A stretch of 7,005 nt of DNA from Clostridia bacterium (GCA_017519685.1 JAFWRV010000230.1:1-7005); one strand, 5' to 3'; counted from the stretch's first letter, positions 1 through 5,191 are shown. Notes: generated by a model not told the origin, from the sequence alone. Numbers and translations are program-made.

Positions 1-5
1 AAATA

Positions 6-44
6 TTGTAACACATTTGTGTTCTGTTGTCAACATTTGTATTC
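6..44 (+). promoter_or_regulatory. Tandem operator-like boxes upstream of the XRE gene
   Basis: Two near-identical 12-mers, ACATTTGTGTTC (13-24) and ACATTTGTATTC (33-44), differ at one base and lie exactly 20 bp apart, about two helical turns. The first sits in a perfect inverted repeat, AACACA-tt-TGTGTT (10-23). A second small palindrome, GTTGTCAAC, spans 26-34. Small XRE proteins often bind such sites in their own promoters, so autoregulation is the simplest inference. A possible promoter (TTGTGT at 17-22, 17 bp, TATTCA at 40-45) would overlap both boxes, but its match to consensus is only fair. Confidence 0.45.
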
Positions 45-63
45 ATTATAAAGTAAATCATAA

Positions 64-91
64 CCTACACTATCTATAAAGGAGGTGTAGG
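64..91 (+). promoter_or_regulatory. Leader hairpin touching the XRE ribosome-binding site
   Basis: CCTACAC (64-70) is perfectly complementary to GTGTAGG (85-91), with a 14-base loop. The right arm begins at the last G of the Shine-Dalgarno sequence (AAAGGAGGTG, 78-87) and ends two bases before the ATG at 93. If the transcript starts upstream of 64, the stem would constrain the ribosome-binding site. In DNA the same inverted repeat could be a protein-binding site. The pairing is seen directly; the regulatory role is inferred. Confidence 0.35.
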
Positions 92-92
92 C

Positions 93-329
93 ATGTTGGA
101 TGCAAGGATTGTAGGAAAAGTCATTCAAGAATGCAGAGAGAAAAAGCACCTCTCACAAGAAGTAGTCAGTGGATTTGCTGACATCGGCAGAACACATTTA
201 AGCGCCATTGAGCGAGGAGAAAGAAAACCAACATTGGAAACCTTTTTCAAGCTCTCTGATGCGCTAAATATCAAACCCAGTGAGTTACTAAAACTGATTG
301 AAGAAAAAATAGAAAAGCAAAACGACTGA
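93..329 (+). CDS. Small XRE/Cro-CI-type helix-turn-helix protein
   Basis: This 78-residue protein is almost entirely one HTH_3 domain (about residues 8-66). The pattern is typical of the family: a helix around residues 8-17, then LSQEVVSGFADIGRTHLSAIERG, an ERGERKPTLETFFKLSDALN-type segment that closes the fold, and a charged tail rich in Lys and Glu. XRE proteins of this size bind DNA as dimers and usually act as repressors. There is no partner domain such as a peptidase or toxin, so the target is unknown. The start is secure: AAAGGAGGTG lies seven bases before ATG at 93. The gene stands alone, with operator-like repeats upstream and a terminator overlapping its stop. It could be the remnant regulator of a mobile element, given the degraded DNA that follows. 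The DNA is clearly more AT-rich than the neighbouring glyA fragment. Confidence 0.9.
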   Translation: MLDARIVGKVIQECREKKHLSQEVVSGFADIGRTHLSAIERGERKPTLETFFKLSDALNIKPSELLKLIEEKIEKQND

Positions 330-355
330 TTTTTAAACTAAATCAGTCGTTTTTT
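321..355 (+). terminator. Intrinsic terminator of the XRE gene
   Basis: A perfect 12-bp stem, AACGACTGATTT (321-332) with AAATCAGTCGTT (340-351), has a 7-base loop and runs into a T tract ending at 355. The stem contains the stop codon TGA (327-329), so transcription ends right at the gene. Confidence 0.9.
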
Positions 356-425
356 CACACCTGTACATGATTCAAAACCGGTTTTTTCTCCGCTGTCAAA
401 TATAATAAGCAGATCATTGGTCTTT

Positions 426-444
426 ACGGCGCAGTGTACGCCGT
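426..444. repeat. Short GC-rich inverted repeat downstream of the glyA remnant
   Basis: ACGGCG (426-431) pairs with CGCCGT (439-444) across a 7-base loop, ten bases beyond the stop of the minus-strand chimeric gene. It sits where a glyA terminator would be expected, but no T tract follows on the minus strand, so termination activity is uncertain. The rest of 356-453 shows no gene; it includes AACCGGTTTTT at 376-386, a sequence seen again at 1011-1021. Confidence 0.35.
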
Positions 445-453
445 TCCCGGCGC

Positions 454-801
454 TCAGGCATACAGCGGATACGCGTTGCACAGCGCGTCCACCTGCGCCC
501 GGATCTCGGCTTTCTTTGCTTCAAAATCGGTTGCTGCCAGCGCGATCAGCGACGCAATCTTGTCCATGTCGGCTTCGTTCAGGCCGCGCGTGGTGACCGC
601 TGCCGTGCCGACCCGCAGACCGGAAGTGACGAAAGGCTGCGCATATCTGCCCGCCGAAAGATTGGCATAGGCTTCCGCCAGACTGTAGCAGTTGTCGGCA
701 ACAAAGTTATACTGTGATTCGAACGGCTGTAACCTGATCAGGTCATTCAGATTCTTTGTGTCCACTTCGACAAGCCGGACGTTCCGTTTTGCTGCATGCA
801 T
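454..801 (-). pseudogene. glyA: Chimeric remnant: GNAT acetyltransferase N-terminus joined to GlyA C-terminus
   Basis: Read from ATG at 801 (AAGGA ten bases upstream), this frame encodes 115 residues from two unrelated families. Residues 1-56, with NVRLVEV, IRLQPFESQYNFVADN and YSLAEAYANLSAG, match the start of GNAT enzymes of the diamine/spermidine acetyltransferase type. From about residue 57 the protein becomes the extreme C-terminus of serine hydroxymethyltransferase: PFVTSGLRVGTAAVTTRG, then an amphipathic helical end finishing in YPLYA. GlyA is normally about 410-420 residues, so roughly the last 58 remain. The acetyl-CoA-binding half of the GNAT domain and the PLP-lysine region of GlyA are both absent, so neither activity is possible. 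The join lies at the shared residues Pro-Phe (631-636), as expected for a deletion between two adjacent genes at short homology. The GlyA part is visibly richer in GC than the GNAT part. A longer in-frame extension to 969 has no family-like content and is probably not translated. A metagenome assembly chimera is the main alternative. Confidence 0.75.
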
Positions 802-954
802 GCTCTGTTTTCCTTCCATCTGTGTTTCAGATCTCAACATCTTTGGGTTCATGGGGTGCTGAGATGAAGTCCTTCTTTTGGTGGCACAAGAGGCACACCG
901 TCTCCACATGGCACGAGGAAATGAAACTACTAATTCATACCTCTCGTTGGTAAA

Positions 955-1052
955 GGGAAACATGTCCACAGACTGCTGCCTGTTCGCAATTTTGCGGCCA
1001 GGAACATGTCAACCGGTTTTTGAGGGTTGCCAGTTCACGGGAACATATCGAC
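955..1052. repeat. Three spaced copies of a GGRAACATRTC box in gene-free DNA
   Basis: GGGAAACATGTCCAC (955-969), AGGAACATGTCAAC (1000-1013) and GGGAACATATCGAC (1039-1052) are variants of one box in the same orientation, spaced about 44 and 39 bp. The stretch 802-1070 otherwise holds no convincing gene. Several ordered copies of one box resemble transposase-binding sites at the ends of some insertion sequences (the IS21 family has this layout), so an IS-end remnant is possible. I see no transposase fragment, and the assignment is an inference. Confidence 0.35.
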
Positions 1053-1064
1053 AAACCGGAATTT
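1049..1064 (-). repeat. Third copy of the stop-codon-adjacent element (core only)
   Basis: CGACAAACCGGAATTT matches 4589-4604 at 15 of 16 positions and 5228-5243 at 13 of 16. Like those copies it lies just 3' of a minus-strand gene, here six bases beyond the stop at 1071. The rest of the 52-bp element seen at the other two sites is not recognisable here. Confidence 0.4.
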
Positions 1065-1070
1065 GTTTTT

Positions 1071-1685
1071 TCAATTCTTTTTAAAAATTGCGCCGACAGG
1101 ACAAACGGATTGACAGTTCCCGCAGTGAAGGCAGTTGCTCCGGTGGATAACAGCGGGAATCGTGCTGAAATCAATGCAGCTTTGAGGACAGACGCTGCCG
1201 CAGGTCTGACAGCCGATGCAGTTGTCATTGATGAAGTATCCCTCTTGTGTTTGCTCTGCACCGCCAAAGGTGAAGTTTGCTCTTTCAATCGGCTTTTGGG
1301 AAAGGTCAAACCATTCGCCTTCGCCCTTGTAAATTTGAAAAACGGTCAGCGCCTGTCTCGATTCCTTTGTAGGATAGATCTCAAGCATATATGGATTCTT
1401 TTCAAGAAGGTCGGGGAGCTTGTCTCTGCCGATTTCCTTTACCTTACCTCTGACGGATACGGCAACGCTTGTCATCGTGCTTTCGCCTTTGAGCGCCGTC
1501 AGCGAGAGATAACCGCTTTGCACCAATCTTTTGTAAAAGCTTTTGCCCTTTGCCGTAAGAAAATATAAGCCGTTTTCGTCAGCGTCCATCATATCCACGG
1601 CGCAGGTAACGGGCAAGCCGTTTTCATCCACGGTTGCCACAACGGTTGAGTGTATTTCATTGACAAGATATTCAAGATAGTTCAT
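1071..1685 (-). CDS. FMN split-barrel (PNPOx-like) protein fused to a 2x[4Fe-4S] ferredoxin
   Basis: This 204-residue protein has two parts. Residues 1-~130 form a pyridoxamine-phosphate-oxidase-like split barrel, a fold that usually binds FMN: HSTVVATVDENGLPVTCAVD, then GLYFLTAKGKSFYKRL and the SVRGKV strand. Residues ~150-204 are a bacterial ferredoxin with two complete motifs, C156-x2-C159-x2-C162-x3-C166-P and C185-x2-C188-x2-C191-x3-C195-P, enough for two [4Fe-4S] clusters. No signal peptide or membrane segment is visible, so it is probably cytoplasmic. The architecture suggests electron transfer between FeS clusters and a flavin; true pyridoxine-phosphate oxidase activity is unlikely because the fusion and anaerobic setting differ from PdxH. 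It is the last gene of the operon. Its ATG overlaps the sirtuin stop as ATGA (1682-1685), so translation is coupled. Its substrate, and whether it is a target or helper of ADP-ribosylation, cannot be read from the sequence. Confidence 0.88.
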   Translation of the reverse strand: MNYLEYLVNEIHSTVVATVDENGLPVTCAVDMMDADENGLYFLTAKGKSFYKRLVQSGYLSLTALKGESTMTSVAVSVRGKVKEIGRDKLPDLLEKNPYMLEIYPTKESRQALTVFQIYKGEGEWFDLSQKPIERANFTFGGAEQTQEGYFINDNCIGCQTCGSVCPQSCIDFSTIPAVIHRSNCLHCGNCQSVCPVGAIFKKN

Positions 1686-2527
1686 TTTTGTAAATCCTCG
1701 AGTACGGTATTTATATCGCCGTCAATGCAGATTGACTGTTTTTTGATTTCCGTCGGTGCATCTGCTTCGCCTAAATTAATACAAACATAGGTGGCGTTTT
1801 CGTTTTCTGCCGTCCACTTCCAGAACGGGTATTTGATGATAACGGGGGTATTGTAGCCTACGCCGAGTTCAAGATAAACGATTTTCATTCCTTTGTGACG
1901 GCGGATGAAATCCTCGTACTGATTATATGCCACATACCAGCCCTCGTCCTGTACAAAGGTGTCGTCACAGCGAAGATTTGTCGTCATCGGCTTGCCGCAG
2001 ACGGGGCATTTCGGAACAAGCTCGCTCGGGATTTTCATATCCTTTTCGGCTTCATACATCTTTTTGATAATTTCTTCGTTATCGTAGGTCTGCTGATGAC
2101 ACGGCTCGCTGCACTGAAAAAGTCCGTAATCTCCCTGCGTATAAAATAACCGTTTCTTATCAAAACCTGCGCGCTGAAAGCAGTGGTCCACATTGGTGGT
2201 GAGAACAAAATAGTCCTTGTCCTTCACAAGCTCAAACAGCTTTTGATAGGTATCCTTCGGAATCGGCATATAGCGGTTGATACAAATGTTTCTTGCCCAA
2301 AAAGCCCAAAGCTCCTCGGGACTGTACTTTTCCATAATAAAGCCGCCGTAGTACATATTATCAAAGCCGTACTTCTCCTTAAAATCGGAAAAGTATTTGT
2401 CAAAACGCTCGCCGGAATAAGTCAAGCCTGCAGCGGTGGAAAGTCCTGCGCCTGCACCGATAAACACCGCGTCTGCACTGTCAATCAGCCCTTTAATCTC
2501 TTTAATTTTATCCGAGTATGTTTTCAT
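1682..2527 (-). CDS. Class M sirtuin (SirTM), probable protein ADP-ribosyltransferase
   Basis: This 281-residue protein has the sirtuin Rossmann core: GAGAGLSTAAG (24-34) for NAD binding, TTNVDHCFQRAG (110-121) containing the catalytic-region Asn112 and Asp114, and a zinc-ribbon module with C139, C143, C174 and C177. The usual deacetylase catalytic His (as in ELHG) is replaced by Gln131 in YTQGDYG. The opening GLTYSGERFDKYFSDF segment is also typical of class M sirtuins. Characterised SirTM enzymes of Staphylococcus aureus and Streptococcus pyogenes have little deacylase activity and instead ADP-ribosylate a lipoylated GcvH-like carrier. The same chemistry is inferred here. It follows a macrodomain gene with a 20-bp overlap and precedes the split-barrel/ferredoxin gene with a 4-bp overlap, so all three are probably made together. 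GcvH-L and LplA2, the usual substrate and lipoate ligase, are absent from this window, so the target is open. Confidence 0.9.
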   Translation of the reverse strand: MKTYSDKIKEIKGLIDSADAVFIGAGAGLSTAAGLTYSGERFDKYFSDFKEKYGFDNMYYGGFIMEKYSPEELWAFWARNICINRYMPIPKDTYQKLFELVKDKDYFVLTTNVDHCFQRAGFDKKRLFYTQGDYGLFQCSEPCHQQTYDNEEIIKKMYEAEKDMKIPSELVPKCPVCGKPMTTNLRCDDTFVQDEGWYVAYNQYEDFIRRHKGMKIVYLELGVGYNTPVIIKYPFWKWTAENENATYVCINLGEADAPTEIKKQSICIDGDINTVLEDLQK

Positions 2528-3281
2528 AAATTATTTTATCCTTGTTCTTAAAAACGTTGAATATAACCTTTATATTACTTTTTGTTTCAGACTTATAGCG
2601 CCTTACGGCTTTGACCGCAATTTCAGCAGCCTCTTTTTGCGGAAATCCAAACACGCCTGTTGAAATACAGCAAAAGGCAATGCTTTTTATTTCATGCTTT
2701 TCCGCAAGTTCAAGGCAGGAACGATAGCAACTTTCAAGTTTAATACAATTATTTTCGGTAAGTTCTCCGTTTACAATCGGTCCTACAGTATGAAGAATAT
2801 ACTTGCACGGCAGGTTGTACGCAGATGTGATTTTTGCAGAGCCTGTCGGTTCTTCGTGCCCCTGCTTTTTCATAATTTCAGCGCATTTTATCCTCAATCT
2901 TATGCCCGAAAAGGTGTGAATACAGTTATCAATACAGTTGTGGCAGGGAACAAAACAGCCAAGCATTTGTGAGTTTGCGGCATTAACGATTGCATCACAG
3001 CGAAGTGTGGTAATATCACCCTGCCAAAGAAAGATATCGGGTTCTGATTCGGTTAAATCCTCAACCTTTGTTATACCGTTTTCTTCAATAAGGTTTTTAA
3101 GATATTCGTCCTCAACCCTTAAATATTCTTCGTCAATCGTATTCGGCATACGCAAATTAACAAGCGAACGATAAAGCATGAACAGTTCCTTCTCTGATGA
3201 AGGTATTTCAATCATATTATACCTGTCACTTTCGCCGATAAGATGCTTTGTTAAAAATACCAGTCTTTCCCTTTGAGTCAT
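2508..3281 (-). CDS. Zinc-type macrodomain protein, probable ADP-ribosyl hydrolase
   Basis: The protein is 257 residues. Residues 1-~80 are a helical N-terminal extension; ~83-257 are a macrodomain that binds ADP-ribose. Visible motifs are QGDI (87-90), DAIVNAANSQMLGC (96-109), HTVGP (164-168) and the phosphate-binding loop STGVFGFP (207-214). The insert GCFVPCHNCIDNCIH (108-122) carries Cys109, His114 and Cys116, in the place where SirTM-linked Zn-macrodomains coordinate zinc near the active site. In the described systems this enzyme removes ADP-ribose added by the partner sirtuin; the tight linkage here supports that role. It is the first gene of the operon, with AAGGCGGTG upstream of ATG at 3281. 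Its last 20 bases overlap the sirtuin gene, so translation is probably coupled. The length and N-terminal extension fit the Zn-macro subfamily rather than simple one-domain macro proteins. Confidence 0.9.
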   Translation of the reverse strand: MTQRERLVFLTKHLIGESDRYNMIEIPSSEKELFMLYRSLVNLRMPNTIDEEYLRVEDEYLKNLIEENGITKVEDLTESEPDIFLWQGDITTLRCDAIVNAANSQMLGCFVPCHNCIDNCIHTFSGIRLRIKCAEIMKKQGHEEPTGSAKITSAYNLPCKYILHTVGPIVNGELTENNCIKLESCYRSCLELAEKHEIKSIAFCCISTGVFGFPQKEAAEIAVKAVRRYKSETKSNIKVIFNVFKNKDKIIYENILG

Positions 3282-3303
3282 TCTGTCACCGCCTTGTTCT
3301 TAT

Positions 3304-3312
3304 ATTATATCA
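3304..3312 (-). promoter_or_regulatory. Extended -10 promoter of the macrodomain/sirtuin operon
   Basis: On the minus strand TGATATAAT is an exact extended -10 (TGn-TATAAT), 22 bases before the ATG at 3281. Seventeen bases further upstream is TGCAAG (3327-3332), a poor -35, as is common with extended -10 promoters. That -35 position lies in the loop of the 3313-3347 inverted repeat, so a bound protein or cruciform there could affect initiation. Confidence 0.55.
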
Positions 3313-3347
3313 TAAATGCGCAACAGCTTGCATCTGTTACGCATTTA
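3313..3347. repeat. 14-bp inverted repeat between the NmrA-like gene and the macro operon
   Basis: TAAATGCGCAACAG (3313-3326) pairs with CTGTTACGCATTTA (3334-3347) with one mismatch and a 7-base loop. It lies 3' of the NmrA-like gene on the minus strand, where a terminator is expected. No T tract follows in that direction; instead the operon promoter follows directly. It may be a weak terminator, an operator or both. Confidence 0.5.
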
Positions 3348-3358
3348 TTAATGTGTTT

Positions 3359-3991
3359 TTATTCTTTTACAACGGATATTCTCTGCTGAATGTGGTTGCC
3401 CTTTTCAATTTCGTCAACCATAGCGATTGCATAGTCGGCATAGCTGATAATGCTTTCGCCTGCTGCATTGAGCGTGAGCTCCTCGCCTGCAAGGATGTAT
3501 TTGCCGGTTCTTTCGCCGTCAGCTTGGAAATCGCCTGCAGGGCTGATATAAGTCCACTTTACATCGTTTCTTTCTCTGAGTTCTCCGAGTGCTTTCGCCA
3601 TTGCCGCTGCAAGTGGCTTAAAAATGTCTGGAAAATCAGGTCCGTCAGATACGCAAAGCGTGTGCTCCGCATTCACATAAAGGCTGCCTGCGCCGCCTAC
3701 AACAAGGAGTCTTGTGTCTGTTCCCGAAAGCACATCGCAAAGATGGGAGAGCGTTGTGCTGTGGAGCGGAAGAACATCCTCTGTCCATGCGCCAAAGGCG
3801 TCAACCACTGCGTCAAAGCCTGCAAGGTCGTCCTTGGTCAAATCAAAAATATCACGAACGACAACCTTATCAGCTCCGTCAATTTCAGCTTCCTTTCTCA
3901 CAAATGCGGTTACCTCAAAGCCTCTATCCTTTGCCTCACGAACGATTTTTCTGCCCGCCTTACCTGCGGCTGCTACCACTGCAATTTTCAT
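3359..3991 (-). CDS. NAD(P)-binding NmrA-like / atypical SDR oxidoreductase
   Basis: This 210-residue protein begins with a Rossmann strand and dinucleotide loop, MKIAVVAAAGKAGRKIV, a Gly-x2-Gly variant (G10, G13). It continues with an arginine after the second strand (FVRK, 30-33, often linked to NADPH preference), DAVVDAFG (60-67), VVGGAGSLY (97-105) and TYISPAG (147-153). The length and order match the NmrA/YhfK-type group of atypical short-chain dehydrogenases. No canonical YxxxK catalytic pair stands out, so it may be a quinone or aldehyde reductase or a redox-sensing NADP-binding protein. GGAGG eight bases before ATG at 3991 supports the start. It is divergent from an HxlR regulator, an arrangement common for genes induced by electrophiles, quinones or disulfide stress, and is the likely target of that regulator. 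Confidence 0.85.
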   Translation of the reverse strand: MKIAVVAAAGKAGRKIVREAKDRGFEVTAFVRKEAEIDGADKVVVRDIFDLTKDDLAGFDAVVDAFGAWTEDVLPLHSTTLSHLCDVLSGTDTRLLVVGGAGSLYVNAEHTLCVSDGPDFPDIFKPLAAAMAKALGELRERNDVKWTYISPAGDFQADGERTGKYILAGEELTLNAAGESIISYADYAIAMVDEIEKGNHIQQRISVVKE

Positions 3992-4022
3992 TTTAATGAC
4001 CTCCGAAATAAAATTGGTTTTC

Positions 4023-4044
4023 GAGGTGAATTTGTTCTCACCTC
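4023..4044. repeat. Inverted repeat at the 5' end of the NmrA-like transcript
   Basis: GAGGTGA (4023-4029) and TCACCTC (4038-4044) form a perfect 7-bp stem with an 8-base loop. It begins at about the predicted minus-strand transcription start, so it could be a 5' stabilising hairpin or an operator half-site pair. Confidence 0.4.
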
Positions 4045-4074
4045 TTGACTAAATTGTATCGCAGTTGGTATACT
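4045..4074 (+). promoter_or_regulatory. Candidate promoter of the HxlR regulator gene
   Basis: TTGACT (4045-4050) and TATACT (4069-4074), 18 bp apart, fit a housekeeping promoter on the plus strand. It would give a leader of about 90 bases and overlaps the divergent promoter almost completely, so the two cannot both be occupied easily. Confidence 0.45.
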
Positions 4075-4081
4075 TTGTAAA
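4053..4081 (-). promoter_or_regulatory. Promoter of the NmrA-like oxidoreductase gene
   Basis: On the minus strand TTTACA (4076-4081) and TACAAT (4053-4058) are separated by 17 bp, one mismatch each from consensus. The -35 overlaps the palindrome at 4071-4084, a natural place for repression. Confidence 0.6.
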
Positions 4082-4121
4082 GTAAGCACAATAAAGTGCC
4101 GTAGTTACCAAAAAGTAACTA
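4071..4121. promoter_or_regulatory. Two palindromes, candidate HxlR operators
   Basis: TACTTT-gt-AAAGTA (4071-4084) covers the -35 of the minus promoter and the -10 of the plus promoter. TAGTTAC-caaaaa-GTAACTA (4102-4121) is a second, perfect 7-bp-arm palindrome downstream. Both contain TAC/GTA half-sites. HxlR-type dimers bind such symmetric AT-rich sites near their own genes, so both are reasonable operators; binding is inferred. Confidence 0.5.
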
Positions 4122-4170
4122 TTGTGTATTTATGCGGCTTTTCGGCTGAAATTTTTTTGGAGGAAAACGA

Positions 4171-4509
4171 ATGGATGCGAAAACTAATATGAATTCTCTC
4201 CCTGCTTGCCCTGTTGAAACAACCTTAACGCTCATCGGCAGCAAGTGGAAAGTGTTGATTTTAAGGGATTTAATTGACGGCAAAAAGCGCTTCGGCGAAC
4301 TCAAACGCTCTGTCGGCTCAGTATCGCAAAAGGTATTAACCGCACAGCTTCGCGAAATGGAAGCGGACGGGTTAGTTATTCGTACTGCTTATGCAGAGGT
4401 GCCGCCGAGAGTGGAATATGAATTGTCCGAACTTGGAATGACCTTGAAGCCGATTCTTGACAGTCTGTGGACTTGGGGAGAGGAATACAAAGCGAGATAT
4501 GCAAAATAA
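4171..4509 (+). CDS. HxlR-family winged-helix transcriptional regulator
   Basis: The 112-residue protein is a single HxlR domain (about 13-105). It has the family opening [22 protein letters not shown], a recognition-helix region [24 protein letters not shown], and the wing [24 protein letters not shown], ending with the dimer helix [15 protein letters not shown]. Cys13 occupies the N-terminal position used as a redox switch in Bacillus subtilis HypR and relatives, so sensing of disulfide, quinone or aldehyde stress is plausible. GGAGG (4159-4163) seven bases before ATG at 4171 fixes the start. The divergent NmrA-like oxidoreductase is the likely regulated gene, together with the regulator itself. 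The family assignment is strong; the inducer is not visible. Confidence 0.93.
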   Translation: MDAKTNMNSLPACPVETTLTLIGSKWKVLILRDLIDGKKRFGELKRSVGSVSQKVLTAQLREMEADGLVIRTAYAEVPPRVEYELSELGMTLKPILDSLWTWGEEYKARYAK

Positions 4510-4538
4510 TCGCCTTCAAAACGAAGGCGATTATTTAT
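4504..4538. terminator. Terminator between convergent HxlR and YdeI-like genes
   Basis: AAATAATCGCCTTC (4504-4517) pairs perfectly with GAAGGCGATTATTT (4523-4536) around a 5-base loop, and includes the HxlR stop codon. The A/T-rich outer arms supply a short T-rich tail in both directions, so it may also end minus-strand transcripts from 4603. Confidence 0.75.
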
Positions 4539-4552
4539 ACAATCCCGACAAT

Positions 4553-4604
4553 TCCCGATTTGTATTATTCTTTTTGCGTGATTCATTCCGATAAACCGGA
4601 ATTT
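4553..4604 (-). repeat. 52-bp direct repeat, copy A (3' of YdeI-like gene)
   Basis: This sequence aligns without gaps to 5192-5243 at 43 of 52 positions, including 21 identical bases in a row (4553-4573). It reaches the stop codon of the YdeI-like gene. Within it ATTCCG-ATAAAC-CGGAAT (4585-4602) can form a small hairpin. Confidence 0.75.
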
Positions 4605-5172
4605 AATAGTCCAAAAGCCTGCCATAGTCATTCCATTCTCCGTACATCTGTCCCTTTTTGGTTTCTGCAATCAGATGTGATAGCATTTGCTCATACATGG
4701 CAGGATTACGTCTTTTATAAAAGGCAACATTTCCCACTCTTACCCGTTGGTAAAGCGACGGAAACGATTTGAACTTTGACCATACCCGTTCCTGCTTCAG
4801 GGCTGCTTTAATCTCAGAATCGACCTTAAAACTCCTTACCCCCATCGCAGGAAGGACTGCTCTGCCTGCGTCAGTCATCAAACCAAGCTTTTCCAGACGA
4901 CGAACGCGTTCTTTATTCAGCTCCGTCCACTTACTGCTTTTTCGTCTCGGTGTGAATCTCTGCATCCTCACGCCCTCAATGATTCTATGGGTGCTGTCAA
5001 TCCAGCCAAAGCAAAGCGCTTCTTCAACAGCATCCAAATAGTAGAATACAGCAGGGTCAATCGGTTTGCCCCGCTTTACAATAATCCAGCATTCTGTTTC
5101 TTCAAATGAATGAATGGTTAGCCATTGTCTGAACTCAATTCGGTTTTTTACTTGAAGGACGTTTTCTTTCAT
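4603..5172 (-). CDS. YdeI/OmdA-family protein
   Basis: From ATG at 5172 the protein has 189 residues. It shows the YdeI/OmdA family signature: EALCFGWIDS (51-60), RFTPRRKSSKWTELNKERVRRLEKLGLM (72-99) and a C-terminal helical part with FPSLYQRVRV and TKKGQMYGEWNDYGRLL. Members are small cytoplasmic proteins linked by genetics to cell-envelope stress and, in some species, bacteriocin tolerance; no biochemical reaction is firmly established. A longer frame starts at TTG (5178), but GGAG (5182-5185) lies nine bases before ATG at 5172 and only three before TTG, so ATG is preferred. The gene is bracketed by two copies of a 52-bp repeat and sits 64-70 bp downstream of the barrel gene on the same strand. 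It may be co-transcribed with that gene or be an inserted unit. Confidence 0.85.
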   Translation of the reverse strand: MKENVLQVKNRIEFRQWLTIHSFEETECWIIVKRGKPIDPAVFYYLDAVEEALCFGWIDSTHRIIEGVRMQRFTPRRKSSKWTELNKERVRRLEKLGLMTDAGRAVLPAMGVRSFKVDSEIKAALKQERVWSKFKSFPSLYQRVRVGNVAFYKRRNPAMYEQMLSHLIAETKKGQMYGEWNDYGRLLDY

Positions 5173-5191
5173 CGCCAAACACTCCGTTAAA

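Noticed and set aside
454..630. Functional glyA gene
   Set aside because: Only the last ~58 of over 400 residues are present; the PLP-binding lysine and substrate residues are missing.
802..969. N-terminal extension of the chimeric frame to a start at 969
   Set aside because: The added residues show no family similarity, and AAGGA is correctly placed for the ATG at 801.
756..1084. Small + strand frames as a transposase fragment
   Set aside because: The encoded peptides do not resemble any transposase I know, and neither has a ribosome-binding site.
1020..1568. 182-codon open frame on the + strand
   Set aside because: Antisense to the split-barrel/ferredoxin gene, whose eight cluster cysteines leave no doubt about the coding strand.
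3248..4048. 266-codon open frame on the + strand
   Set aside because: Antisense to the NmrA-like gene and its promoter; cysteine-rich low-sense sequence typical of a shadow frame.
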